DNA from: Bacteroidota bacterium
Lineage (GTDB): Bacteria; Bacteroidota; Bacteroidia; Chitinophagales; Chitinophagaceae
Assembly (NCBI GenBank): GCA_947461015.1
Contig: CANHIR010000012.1
Coordinates: 1 to 21,879 of the forward strand
Direction of reading: 5' to 3'
Length of the DNA stretch: 21,879 nucleotides
Below the pieces are notes generated by a model. It searched no databases. It saw only the letters and a program-made list of their open reading frames with translations, and had not been told where the DNA came from. Within the stretch, counting starts at the first letter, position 1, and every line of letters starts with the position of its first letter. Below are positions 7,607-15,207 of this stretch, in pieces. The position numbers and the translations under genes are program-made.

Positions 7607-8332
7607 ATGGGTAAAATGCATGTACCAGAATTTATAGCACCTTTCTCCCCTTTTTGGTGGGAATGTATATTAGCTGTTACACTCATTATTATTATCCTCG
7701 TTCGCCTACCATTGCATTGGAAAAATTTAAAGCGACGCAATTATGATTTGTTTATTGCTTGCATTTTATTGCTAAATACCGTTGCCGAAAATTGGTACAA
7801 CTATTCTATTGGATATTGGACCTTACAACAAAACTTGCCAATACATCTTTGTAGTATCACCAATATACTATGTATTGTATTGCTCTTTAATTATAAGCAA
7901 TGGATAGCGGAGCTTGTTTATTATTGGGGACTAGCTGGAGGTATTCAATCCTTGCTAACTCCTGAATTTACAATTGGAATGCGTGGCTATAATTTTTATA
8001 GCTACTTTATAAATCATGGAGGTTTAATATTAGTCGTAGCCTATATAATTGTGCATTATGAATTTACCCCAAGACCCAAATCTTGGTTATGGACACTTGC
8101 CTATTTGCAAATTGTGGTTATTATTGTTGGCTTGATTAATCATTTTGTAGACGCCAATTATATGTACTTATCAAATAAACCCGAGGTCGAAAATCCATTT
8201 GTAATTGGGGAATGGCCTTATTATATTTTGATATTAGAGTTAGTAGCGTTATTGCACTTTATTATTTTCTATCTTCCTTTTTATTTTCTAAATAAAAGGA
8301 AAATGTCGCTTGATAAAATTGAAGTAAATTAA
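7607..8332 (+). CDS. TIGR02206/YwaF family integral membrane protein
   Basis: A polytopic inner-membrane protein with about six to seven hydrophobic helices, matching the TIGR02206 (YwaF, TMEM164-like) family. Seen: an N-terminal FSPFWWE segment followed by a long hydrophobic helix, the motif LPIHLCSITNIL (the His-Leu-Cys signature of the family), YYWGLAGGIQSLLTPE, and YFINHGGLIL with a second conserved His. Human TMEM164 relatives are lipid acyltransferases that use a cysteine; the role in bacteria is not established. ATG 7607 is preferred to the in-frame TTG at 7601. It lies 19 bp after the DUF1080 gene, so co-transcription is likely. Its 3' end is 7 bp from the convergent HAD gene. Confidence 0.8.
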   Translation: MGKMHVPEFIAPFSPFWWECILAVTLIIIILVRLPLHWKNLKRRNYDLFIACILLLNTVAENWYNYSIGYWTLQQNLPIHLCSITNILCIVLLFNYKQWIAELVYYWGLAGGIQSLLTPEFTIGMRGYNFYSYFINHGGLILVVAYIIVHYEFTPRPKSWLWTLAYLQIVVIIVGLINHFVDANYMYLSNKPEVENPFVIGEWPYYILILELVALLHFIIFYLPFYFLNKRKMSLDKIEVN

Positions 8333-8339
8333 GCTGTTT

Positions 8340-8681
8340 CTAAAGCTCTTCGATACGCTTTGCTTTGTCGTCAATGACTAAATCAAAATTAGGCTTTGTA
8401 GGTCCGCCGTTTGGACAATATCCTGTAATAAGATCATTAAACTTACATCCCCATTTGTTTAGCTGAGACAGGGTCAATTCCTTTAAATCGCGCTTGGAAC
8501 TTTCTCCTCTACCTGTCCAATAGGTAATATGCCAACCTTCATCATATAATTTATTAATCTTAGCAATATTATCATAATTGGGTTCGGCCAATTCATACAC
8601 CCTTTTATCAGTATAAAAACAAATTGTTTCATCAATGTCAATTAAAGCTTTCTTGGAACCAAACCTTTTAGATTCAATCAT
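8340..8681 (-). CDS. Small HAD-superfamily phosphatase-like protein
   Basis: A 113-aa haloacid-dehalogenase-fold protein without an obvious cap. Seen: motif I DIDET with nucleophile Asp15 and general acid Asp17; motif II TYWTGRG (Thr56); a Lys-containing segment KRDLKEL; and motif IV DLVIDDKA (Asp104, Asp105). All catalytic motifs are intact. This compact type is common near capsule or surface-sugar genes and is often annotated as a capsular-biosynthesis phosphatase; its substrate is unknown. ATG 8681 is chosen because the longer frame from 8744 adds 21 residues that would overlap the probable promoter and are not part of the fold. Transcribed divergently from the second acylase. Confidence 0.75.
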   Translation of the reverse strand: MIESKRFGSKKALIDIDETICFYTDKRVYELAEPNYDNIAKINKLYDEGWHITYWTGRGESSKRDLKELTLSQLNKWGCKFNDLITGYCPNGGPTKPNFDLVIDDKAKRIEEL

Positions 8682-8708
8682 GTTATGTATTTTGTGTAAT
8701 AATAACTG

Positions 8709-8716
8709 CAAATTTA
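8709..8716 (-). promoter_or_regulatory. Candidate Bacteroidota -7 promoter box for the HAD gene
   Basis: TAAATTTG on the minus strand matches the Bacteroidota consensus TAnnTTTG exactly. It is 27 nt upstream of the ATG at 8681, giving a leader of about 20 nt. A convincing -33 TTG at standard spacing is not seen. The box abuts an imperfect inverted repeat, TAGAT-ATA-ATCTA, at 8715-8727. Confidence 0.4.
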
Positions 8717-8760
8717 GATATAATCTATAAATTACAGTTCTCAATTTTTAAAACAAGCTC

Positions 8761-10854
8761 ATGTTCCAATTCTTAAAAAACTTTGCTGGCCTTTTTTCAT
8801 TTGTATTATTTTCAATGCTTGCAAATGCACAGGTATCTAGCAACCCCACCATTAACGTAAATAAAATAACCATTGCAAGAGATTCCTTTGGTGTGCCGCA
8901 TATATTTGCACCTACCGATCCTGAAGTGGCTTATGGAATCGCATGGGCACATGCCGAAGATGATTTCACCACCATACAAACCTTACTTTTAACTGGGAAG
9001 GGCAAACTTTCTTCCTATTTAGGTAAAAAAGGAGCACCTGTTGATTTTGTTGTTGGCTTGTTAAATACCAAGGCATTGGTAGAAGCACAGATAGGACAAA
9101 TGGACCCTAAATTTCTAGCCTTAGTCAAAGGTTATTTAATGGGATTAGAAGCCTATGCAAAGGCGCATCCAAAGGAAGTATTAAATAAACAGGTATTCCC
9201 TATTTCCATTGAAGAATATTTATCGGCAACTGTATTTTCTGTTGCAGTATTTTGTGGTGTAGATAAAACATTGCCAAAAATTTTAAACGGAACCATTCCA
9301 CAACTAGCAGGATTTACTGGCGAGGGAAGCAACACGTTTGCAATTCATGCCAATAAGTCAAGCACAGGTGAAAACATGTTGGTTATAAATGCACATCAGC
9401 CTATCGAAGGGGCAACTGCCTTTTATGAAGCACATTTGCAAAGTGAAGAAGGATGGAATATTTTAGGCGGATTGTTTCCAGGTGCCCCATTAATTTTTCA
9501 TGGTGTTACGCCCAATTTTGCATGGGCACATACCGTAAATTTTCAAGATAAAATAGATGTGTATCAATTACAAACTGACAAAGCGCATCCTGGTGAATAT
9601 AAAGTGGATGGCAACTGGTTGAAACTTGAGAAAAGAAAAGTGAAATTAAAAATCAAAGGAATTCCATTTCCAATTTATAGAAAAGTATACAATTCAATTT
9701 ATGGGCCAACTGTAGCTACACCAAATGGCGAATATTTTTCTATGCGATTGCCATCCTTAATGGATGCAGGCGCATTGCAACAGTGGTATACAATGAATAA
9801 GGCTAATAATTTTACAAGTTTCAAAAAAGCATTAGCGCAAAATCACTTGCCTATGTTTAATATCATGTATGCCGACAATAAGGATACGATATTTTATATT
9901 TCTAATGGAAAAATGCCTTACCGAAATCCAGATACATCCTATCATTGGAATAGTACTGTACCAGGTAATACCATGGCAACTTTATGGACAAAATTTAAGC
10001 CTTTAAGTGAACTGCCTCAACAGTTAAATCCAGCAAGTGGTTATTTATTTAATACCAACCATTCCCCATTTTTAGCAACAGACGAAAAATATAATTTAGA
10101 CCCGAAAAGTTTTGATGTGAATGATGGTTATGAAACTTATCACAACAACAGAAGTCGCCGAGGAAAGGATTTGATTGATGAATTAGATAAAATTAGTTAC
10201 GCCGATTTAAAACGTATAAAATTTGATAGAAGCCTTCCTGCTAAAATATTATTCCCGTATGGTTTTACTGCAGATAGTATGTTTTTGGTAAATGAAAATA
10301 ATTACCCAGCACTAGCGCCCATTATTTCAACATTAAAGCAATGGGATCATGCAGCAGTGGCGAATAGCAAAGGTGCTGCCATTTATAATATTGCTTATTA
10401 CTTGGTGCCTCAAGTAATGGATGGACGCAAAAATGATAAACTAACTTTACAAGAAGCAGTGATCGTGTATGAAAAAATAGACGAATACCTTAAGAAAAAT
10501 TTTGGAAGAACCGACATAGTCTTAGGCGACTTACAAAAATTAGTAAGAGGTGATGAAAGTTGGCCGCAAGGTGGCATGCCAGATGTATTAGCAGCAGTGA
10601 TGAGTGAACCCTATAAGGATGGAACTAGAAAAATGAATAGTGGTGACGCTTATATTAACATTGTAAGTTTTCCAAAAGATGGTAGCCTGCCGCATATTGA
10701 AACAATCAACACATTTGGTGCAAGTATGCATAAAGAAAGTCCTCATTTTGCGGATCAACGCGCCATGTATCAGGCTCAGATGTTAAAACCAATGACGCTT
10801 GACAAAAATGCAATTCTGAAAAATGCTGAAAAAATTTATCATCCAGCTTTGTAA
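8761..10854 (+). CDS. Second secreted penicillin acylase family (S45) amidohydrolase
   Basis: A 697-aa Ntn-hydrolase precursor, paralogous to the S45 protein at the start of the window but clearly diverged. Seen: signal peptide (residues 1-24, MLANAQ end); the alpha-chain motif RDSFGVPHIFAPTDPE and YGIAWAHAEDDF; the autocleavage site GEGSNTFAIHANKS with nucleophile Ser190; INAHQP; the beta-chain motif FAWAHTVNFQDKIDVYQ; and MFNIMYADNKDTIFY with the oxyanion Asn. Known relatives deacylate N-acyl homoserine lactones, penicillins or cyclic lipopeptides; substrate is unknown here. The ATG at 8761 gives the signal peptide directly. It is transcribed alone, ending at the hairpin at 10914-10947. Confidence 0.9.
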   Translation: MFQFLKNFAGLFSFVLFSMLANAQVSSNPTINVNKITIARDSFGVPHIFAPTDPEVAYGIAWAHAEDDFTTIQTLLLTGKGKLSSYLGKKGAPVDFVVGLLNTKALVEAQIGQMDPKFLALVKGYLMGLEAYAKAHPKEVLNKQVFPISIEEYLSATVFSVAVFCGVDKTLPKILNGTIPQLAGFTGEGSNTFAIHANKSSTGENMLVINAHQPIEGATAFYEAHLQSEEGWNILGGLFPGAPLIFHGVTPNFAWAHTVNFQDKIDVYQLQTDKAHPGEYKVDGNWLKLEKRKVKLKIKGIPFPIYRKVYNSIYGPTVATPNGEYFSMRLPSLMDAGALQQWYTMNKANNFTSFKKALAQNHLPMFNIMYADNKDTIFYISNGKMPYRNPDTSYHWNSTVPGNTMATLWTKFKPLSELPQQLNPASGYLFNTNHSPFLATDEKYNLDPKSFDVNDGYETYHNNRSRRGKDLIDELDKISYADLKRIKFDRSLPAKILFPYGFTADSMFLVNENNYPALAPIISTLKQWDHAAVANSKGAAIYNIAYYLVPQVMDGRKNDKLTLQEAVIVYEKIDEYLKKNFGRTDIVLGDLQKLVRGDESWPQGGMPDVLAAVMSEPYKDGTRKMNSGDAYINIVSFPKDGSLPHIETINTFGASMHKESPHFADQRAMYQAQMLKPMTLDKNAILKNAEKIYHPAL

Positions 10855-10913
10855 GTGTAATTATTTCTGTTTATCAAAAAGTAAATAAAATACAAAATAA
10901 TATCATTGTCTTT

Positions 10914-10947
10914 AAAATGGTTACAGCCTAGCTGTAACCATTTTTTT
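10914..10947. terminator. Bidirectional terminator between the second acylase and the UDP-sugar dehydrogenase
   Basis: A 14-bp perfect stem: AAAATGGTTACAGC (10914-10927) and its complement (10931-10944), with the 3-nt loop CTA and T-tracts on both sides (seven T on the plus strand). It serves two convergent genes. On the minus strand it includes the last codons and stop of the dehydrogenase (Met-Val-Thr-Ala-Arg-Leu-stop), so coding sequence and terminator coincide. Confidence 0.88.
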
Positions 10948-12192
10948 ATCTAATAAGGACTTAGTATCAAACAATACAGCATCCTCATTATTTTTTAATT
11001 TATGATAATCTAGAGAAGTGAAAAACTGATGTGCTACTGTAATCAAAATAGCATCATAGGTTTCAAGTTTTGTAATTAAATGAATGGCGTGTTTTTCTGC
11101 CACTTCCTCAGCATTGGCAAAAGGATCAAACACTGACACTTCCATTTCCTTGGACTTTAAGAAACGAACTATTTCAAATACTTTTGAATTTCTAATATCA
11201 GGGCAGTTTTCCTTAAAGGTTACGCCTAATAATAAAACCTTGGAACCCTTTATTGGTTTGGAAGTTTTTTCTATTAACCTTATTAATTTTTCAGCAATAA
11301 ATTTACTCATGGCGTCATTCACCTTTCTTCCCGACAATATAACTTGTGGCGAATGTCCAAGCTGTGTTGCTTTGTGTGCTAGATAATAAGGATCCACGCC
11401 AATACAATGACCACCAACTAGACCTGGCTTAAAAGGTAAAAAATTCCATTTTGTAGCTGCCGCATCTAATACCTCTTGTGTATCAATCCCCATTTTATCA
11501 AAGATCAAAGCCAATTCATTCACAAATGAAATATTTATATCTCTTTGTGCATTTTCAATAGACTTGGATGCTTCGGCAATCTTAATACTTGAAACTTTGT
11601 GTGTACCCGCTGTGATAATACTTGCATACAATGAATCAACCTTTGTGGCAATTTCAGCAGTAGAGCCTGCTGTTACTTTTTTTATTTTAGTTAACGTATT
11701 TACTTTATCACCAGGATTAATTCTTTCAGGTGAATATCCTACGTAAAAATCGTGGTTAAATAGTAAACCACTTTCTTTTGCTAAAACAGGGACACAGTCT
11801 TCTTCCGTACAACCAGGATAAACGGTACTTTCATAAATCACTAGGTCTCCACTTTTTAAAATGGATCCAATCATCTTACTTGCTTTTAGCAAAGGTTTTA
11901 AGTCGGGAGATTTATTTTCATCCACGGGAGTAGGAACGGTAATTATAAAAATAGAACAATGCTTAATTGCTGCCAGGCTCGCGGTAAAGCTTAAATTTAT
12001 TGCATCCTTAATTTCAATTGTATTACATTGAAGCGTTTCATCCTCCCCTTTTTGCAGCGCAGCTACTCTTTTTTCATTGATATCAAACCCTATAACAGTA
12101 TATTTTTTACTAAATTCAACAGCTAGCGGTAAGCCAACATAACCTAGTCCAATAATAGCAATGGAAGTACCTGTATTAATAGCTGCATTCAT
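10921..12192 (-). CDS. tviB: UDP-N-acetylglucosamine 6-dehydrogenase-type nucleotide-sugar dehydrogenase (TviB/WbpA-like)
   Basis: A cytoplasmic NAD-dependent enzyme that oxidises C6 of a UDP-sugar twice to the uronic acid, feeding surface polysaccharide synthesis. Seen: the Rossmann motif IIGLGYVGLPLA (13-24); TVPTPVDENKSPDL; the ESTVYPGCTEE segment typical of the TviB/VipA subgroup; YSPERINPGDK; EASKSIENAQRDINI with Lys210; the catalytic cysteine motif GGHCIGVDPYY (Cys263); and a C-terminal UDP-binding domain with LGVTFKENCPDIRNS and VFDPFA. 423 aa is full length. Such genes normally sit in polysaccharide loci, but here no glycosyltransferase or epimerase adjoins it. It follows the DUF1684 gene on the same strand by 24 bp, so the two may be co-transcribed. 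Precise substrate (UDP-GlcNAc or UDP-GalNAc) is not certain. Confidence 0.9.
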   Translation of the reverse strand: MNAAINTGTSIAIIGLGYVGLPLAVEFSKKYTVIGFDINEKRVAALQKGEDETLQCNTIEIKDAINLSFTASLAAIKHCSIFIITVPTPVDENKSPDLKPLLKASKMIGSILKSGDLVIYESTVYPGCTEEDCVPVLAKESGLLFNHDFYVGYSPERINPGDKVNTLTKIKKVTAGSTAEIATKVDSLYASIITAGTHKVSSIKIAEASKSIENAQRDINISFVNELALIFDKMGIDTQEVLDAAATKWNFLPFKPGLVGGHCIGVDPYYLAHKATQLGHSPQVILSGRKVNDAMSKFIAEKLIRLIEKTSKPIKGSKVLLLGVTFKENCPDIRNSKVFEIVRFLKSKEMEVSVFDPFANAEEVAEKHAIHLITKLETYDAILITVAHQFFTSLDYHKLKNNEDAVLFDTKSLLDKKMVTARL

Positions 12193-12216
12193 ATAATGCC
12201 AAAGTTAATGGACTCA

Positions 12217-13104
12217 TTAATGATGTCCATAATTTTTTTCACCCGCTTCAATTGCAATAGAGAGTCGGTTTTGTTTTGGGGGTAAGGGACAGGTAGCGAA
12301 CGCCGTAAAAGCACAAGGTGGGTTATAGGCATTGTTAAAATCAATTGAAGTATTACCATCCTTGTCGGGTCTGGGTATATCAATAAACCTGCCAGCCCCA
12401 TAAGTGCTTTTGCCTGATGTTATGTCTGCAAAAACAATAAAAAGAGTAGGTCCATTTTCGTCAATCACATCCAACGAAAAAGTTTGGCCATCTTTTTCAA
12501 AAATCAATTTCCCCGCATTTTTAGATGGGACTGTTTGGCCAAGCACATTGGTGATCATTAAAAAATCCTGTACCGGTTGCACTAATTTTGCTTTAATGTG
12601 CCATTTTTTATGAATGGGAAATCTTGCTATTCCTTTGAAATCTAATAACGTTTTTGCTTTTAAATTTCTAAATCGAATGCCCACTTTATCTTCTCTTTTA
12701 ATAACCACCCACGAAAATTGTTCCCAATCCATTAAAGACACTTTCCCATTTTCGTCAAACACTTTATAGGATTGGGATAACGATGATTTAACTTTATCAA
12801 TTTCTATAGTATTCGTAGTCCCATTTTCCCATAATACGGAGTCTCCATTGTAAATAAAGCTCCCCAATAAAGCAGGGAACTTTGCATTATTATAATAACA
12901 GTCTACATTTTTTTGACTTCCAAATGTGTTCTTACCCTTATGTAGCCAAAACAAGCCTTCTAAATTTAACCACCCGTCTGTCTTTTTTAAATACGCTATC
13001 CTCATTTGATGCCAAGCATCAACAGATTTTTTATAAGTATTGTCCTGTGCTTTCGCAAACTGCATTAAAACGAATGTGATTAAGATAAATACTATTTTTT
13101 TCAT
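12217..13104 (-). CDS. Secreted DUF1684 family protein
   Basis: A DUF1684 protein of 295 aa with a signal peptide (residues 1-19, FAKAQ end). The family hallmarks are all present: DGWLNLEGLFWLHKGKNTFG near the N-terminus, FRNLKAKTLLDFKG, and the conserved C-terminal block TYGAGRFIDIP, DFNNAYNPPCAFTAF, ATCPLPPKQNRL and IEAGEKNYG with two conserved cysteines. The biochemical function of the family is not established. The length is normal and no disruption is seen. It starts just downstream of an exact TAnnTTTG box on the minus strand and probably shares its transcript with the UDP-sugar dehydrogenase. There is no evidence that the two act together. Confidence 0.9.
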   Translation of the reverse strand: MKKIVFILITFVLMQFAKAQDNTYKKSVDAWHQMRIAYLKKTDGWLNLEGLFWLHKGKNTFGSQKNVDCYYNNAKFPALLGSFIYNGDSVLWENGTTNTIEIDKVKSSLSQSYKVFDENGKVSLMDWEQFSWVVIKREDKVGIRFRNLKAKTLLDFKGIARFPIHKKWHIKAKLVQPVQDFLMITNVLGQTVPSKNAGKLIFEKDGQTFSLDVIDENGPTLFIVFADITSGKSTYGAGRFIDIPRPDKDGNTSIDFNNAYNPPCAFTAFATCPLPPKQNRLSIAIEAGEKNYGHH

Positions 13105-13108
13105 ACAA

Positions 13109-13116
13109 CAAATTTA
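13109..13116 (-). promoter_or_regulatory. Candidate -7 promoter box directly in front of the DUF1684 start codon
   Basis: TAAATTTG on the minus strand matches TAnnTTTG exactly and ends 4 nt before the ATG at 13104. With the usual distance from -7 box to transcription start, RNA would begin at or next to the ATG, i.e. a leaderless message (inference). Confidence 0.4.
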
Positions 13117-13207
13117 GGAAGAAGCATTAAGTCACCAATATACTTATATTTTTATTGTCTACCAAAATAGTAGATTTATTTATACAATGTAGCAAATAAA
13201 TAATAAA

Positions 13208-13215
13208 TATTTTTG
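13208..13215 (+). promoter_or_regulatory. Candidate -7 promoter box for the esterase-asparaginase pair
   Basis: TATTTTTG fits TAnnTTTG. It would give a leader of about 55 nt before the ATG at 13277. No clear TTTG at -33 spacing is seen, and the surroundings are AT-rich, so chance is possible. Confidence 0.3.
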
Positions 13216-13276
13216 TCAATTCGCATCATAGGATTATCGTAACTTAGAAGCTGTTATTGAATTAAAACACAATTTT

Positions 13277-14155
13277 ATGAGACAAAAAATTGCTTTATTA
13301 TTTTTAGCAATCATCACTATTGTAACAGGATTTAGTCAAGGTAAAGTGTTGACTAAACAAGTAATAAAAAGTACTATTTTAAATAGGGATGTAAACTATA
13401 CCGTTTACCTTCCCGAAGGTTATGAAACCAACCAAAGAAATTATCCAGTTACCTATTTATTACATGGTCATGGTGATAGTGATGACGGCTGGATACAATT
13501 TGGTGAAATAAATCGCTTAGCAGATGCAGCTATTAAGGATGGGAAAATAGCCCCCATGATTATTGTTACCCCCGATGGATTTAAAAGTTTTTACATGAAT
13601 GCGGCAGATGGCTCCATGAATTACGAAGATTTTTTTATAAATGAACTAATCCCGCATATACAGAAAACATACAAAGTTAAGGCAGATAAGCGTTTCAGAG
13701 GCATAGCAGGACTTTCTATGGGTGGTTACGGTAGTTTATTGTATGCCCTAAAATATCCTGATTTATTTGTGGCAGCAGCTCCGCTAAGTGCTGCAATATG
13801 GACCAACAATGATTATGAGAATATGCAAGACAGCAGGTATAATAGTTATTTTGCTGGTCCTATCGGAAAAAATTTAAAAGGCAAAGAAAGACTTACTCCT
13901 AACTGGTATGCAAATAGCATTTTTAGTTTAATGGATAAAAAGACACCCGAAGAATTAAGTGCTGTAAAATATTGGATTGACTGTGGAGACGATGATTTTT
14001 TAACCCTAGGCAATACTCAATTACATATAACGCTAACCAATAAAAAAGTAGCACATGAATTTAGGATGAGAGACGGTGACCACAACTGGACTTATTGGAG
14101 AAATAATGTAATTGATGCTTTGTCTTTTATCAGTGACAATTTTAGAGCAAAATAA
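13277..14155 (+). CDS. Secreted alpha/beta-hydrolase esterase (esterase D / FrmB-like)
   Basis: A 292-aa serine esterase of the putative-esterase family (PF00756-type), which includes feruloyl and acetyl-xylan esterases and S-formylglutathione hydrolase. Seen: signal peptide (residues 1-20, FSQG); the strand/oxyanion motif YLLHGHGDSDDGW; the nucleophile elbow GLSMGGYGS with Ser147; DCGDDDFL, which carries the probable catalytic Asp; and GDHNWTYW with the catalytic His269. The triad is complete, so it should be active. Because it is exported, carbohydrate-ester or other extracellular ester hydrolysis is more likely than glutathione metabolism. Its stop is 4 bp before the asparaginase ATG, so the two form an operon. 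Confidence 0.88.
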   Translation: MRQKIALLFLAIITIVTGFSQGKVLTKQVIKSTILNRDVNYTVYLPEGYETNQRNYPVTYLLHGHGDSDDGWIQFGEINRLADAAIKDGKIAPMIIVTPDGFKSFYMNAADGSMNYEDFFINELIPHIQKTYKVKADKRFRGIAGLSMGGYGSLLYALKYPDLFVAAAPLSAAIWTNNDYENMQDSRYNSYFAGPIGKNLKGKERLTPNWYANSIFSLMDKKTPEELSAVKYWIDCGDDDFLTLGNTQLHITLTNKKVAHEFRMRDGDHNWTYWRNNVIDALSFISDNFRAK

Positions 14156-14159
14156 AAAC

Positions 14160-14651
14160 ATGAATAAGGAAATACAAGTATTTATAACGGGTGGTACTTT
14201 TGATAAAGAATATAATGAGCTTACAGGTAATTTATATTTTAAAGAAACGCATTTACATGAAATGCTAGATTTAGGTAGAAGTAGATTGGATTTGTCTATT
14301 GAGACCTTAATGATGAAAGATAGCTTGGATTTTATTGAGGCAGACAGAGCTACCATTGCAGCTGCCTGTAATAATACCAAAAGCAATAAAATATTAATCA
14401 CCCATGGCACCGACACCATGACCATCACTGCAGAATATTTAATTGATAAGTGTACTGAAAAAACCATTGTATTAACAGGTGCGATGGTACCCTATAAATT
14501 TGGCAGTAGCGATGGTTTATTTAATTTAGGAAGTGCTTTGGCTTTTGTGCAAGTATTGTCACCCGGCGTTTACATAGTCATGAATGGAAAAGTATTTGAA
14601 GCAGGTAAAGTGAAGAAAAACACCGACAAAGGCGAGTTTGAAGCTTACTAG
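14160..14651 (+). CDS. Single-domain asparaginase-family protein
   Basis: A 163-aa protein that matches only the N-terminal catalytic domain of L-asparaginase (full enzymes are about 330 aa). Seen: FITGGTFDKEY with Thr13 (first catalytic Thr position), ITHGTDTM with Thr84-Asp85 (the second catalytic pair), VLTGAMVPY and SSDGLFNLGSAL. It ends naturally at VKKNTDKGEFEAY, followed by a convergent gene 7 bp away, so it is not a recent truncation with the second half downstream. Half-length asparaginase-domain proteins are a recurrent group in bacteria, of unclear activity. ATG 14160 is preferred over 14112, which lies within the esterase gene. There is no signal peptide, so it is cytoplasmic, unlike its operon partner. 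Confidence 0.8.
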   Translation: MNKEIQVFITGGTFDKEYNELTGNLYFKETHLHEMLDLGRSRLDLSIETLMMKDSLDFIEADRATIAAACNNTKSNKILITHGTDTMTITAEYLIDKCTEKTIVLTGAMVPYKFGSSDGLFNLGSALAFVQVLSPGVYIVMNGKVFEAGKVKKNTDKGEFEAY

Positions 14652-14658
14652 CATTCAC

Positions 14659-15126
14659 TTAACGATATCTAGTATCAATTAAGTATTGAATTTTCCAACC
14701 TTCTTTCAATTTAACAAGCTGAAAAGAATTTACTCCATTATGTGAATACTTGTCCTTATAGTAAAATTCATAAGGTGTCCAAGCAATGGCTAAGTCCTTA
14801 TTTGTTTTTACAGTTTCAAATACAATTCTTTCATCCAATGAGCCTACTGGTTGCTTCCCAATACTATTAATAAAATTCTGTACCGTCTCATTTTTTACCA
14901 TAACCTCATCCAATTTTGAAACCACTGTTTGAAAAACAGCAGTGGGGCTGAAACATGTCTTTAAAAGTAAAGTGTCACTGTTTTTCATGGCTGTAAACAT
15001 ATTTTGGATCACTGCCTTCACTGCAGCTTGTTCAGTCTCATTAATATTATTTTGTTGCGCACTTGCTGTTGCGCTTGTTATGAAAATGAAGCATGCAAGC
15101 GAGACGAATTTATAATTCATAGCCAT
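14659..15126 (-). CDS. Secreted NTF2-like (SnoaL/DUF4440-type) protein
   Basis: A 155-aa protein with a signal peptide (ATASAQ end) and one NTF2-like cone-fold domain of the SnoaL/lumazine-binding-like/DUF4440 kind. Seen: an amphipathic start AAVKAVIQNMFTAMKNSDTLLLKTCFSPTAVFQTV, FINSIGK, and the closing strands LAIAWTPYEFYYKDKYSHNGVNSFQLVK and EGWKIQYLIDTR. These domains bind small ligands or serve as enzymes; no specific role can be assigned. ATG 15126 or 15120 could be the start; both leave the signal peptide intact. It is divergent from a DoxX gene and shares its 81-bp promoter region, which contains a perfect palindrome. Confidence 0.8.
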   Translation of the reverse strand: MAMNYKFVSLACFIFITSATASAQQNNINETEQAAVKAVIQNMFTAMKNSDTLLLKTCFSPTAVFQTVVSKLDEVMVKNETVQNFINSIGKQPVGSLDERIVFETVKTNKDLAIAWTPYEFYYKDKYSHNGVNSFQLVKLKEGWKIQYLIDTRYR

Positions 15127-15144
15127 TGATTTGATTTTTGATTT

Positions 15145-15167
15145 TACAAATTCATGATGAATTTGTA
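15145..15167. promoter_or_regulatory. 23-bp perfect palindrome, candidate operator between NTF2-like and DoxX genes
   Basis: The left half-site TACAAATTCAT (15145-15155) and its exact complement ATGAATTTGTA (15157-15167) surround a single central G. It lies in the 81-bp gap between two divergent genes, 18 nt upstream of the minus-strand gene and 40 nt upstream of DoxX. An 11-bp perfect dyad is well above chance and lacks a U-tract, so a dimeric repressor site is more likely than a terminator. No repressor gene is beside it. Confidence 0.6.
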
Positions 15168-15207
15168 TTTTGTCAACAATTTAAAACACTTTTATTAAAA
15201 CGACACT

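Noticed and set aside
12189..12401. A 70-codon frame on the minus strand overlapping the end of the DUF1684 gene
   Set aside because: It lies in another frame of a well-conserved DUF1684 C-terminal block and resembles no protein family.
13155..13180. TCTAC...GTAGA short dyad upstream of the esterase
   Set aside because: Five-base arms with a 7-base centre are expected by chance in a region of this length.
14033..14467. A 144-codon minus-strand frame across the esterase/asparaginase junction
   Set aside because: Antisense shadow of two clearly conserved genes; its composition is low-complexity hydrophobic, with no recognisable domain.
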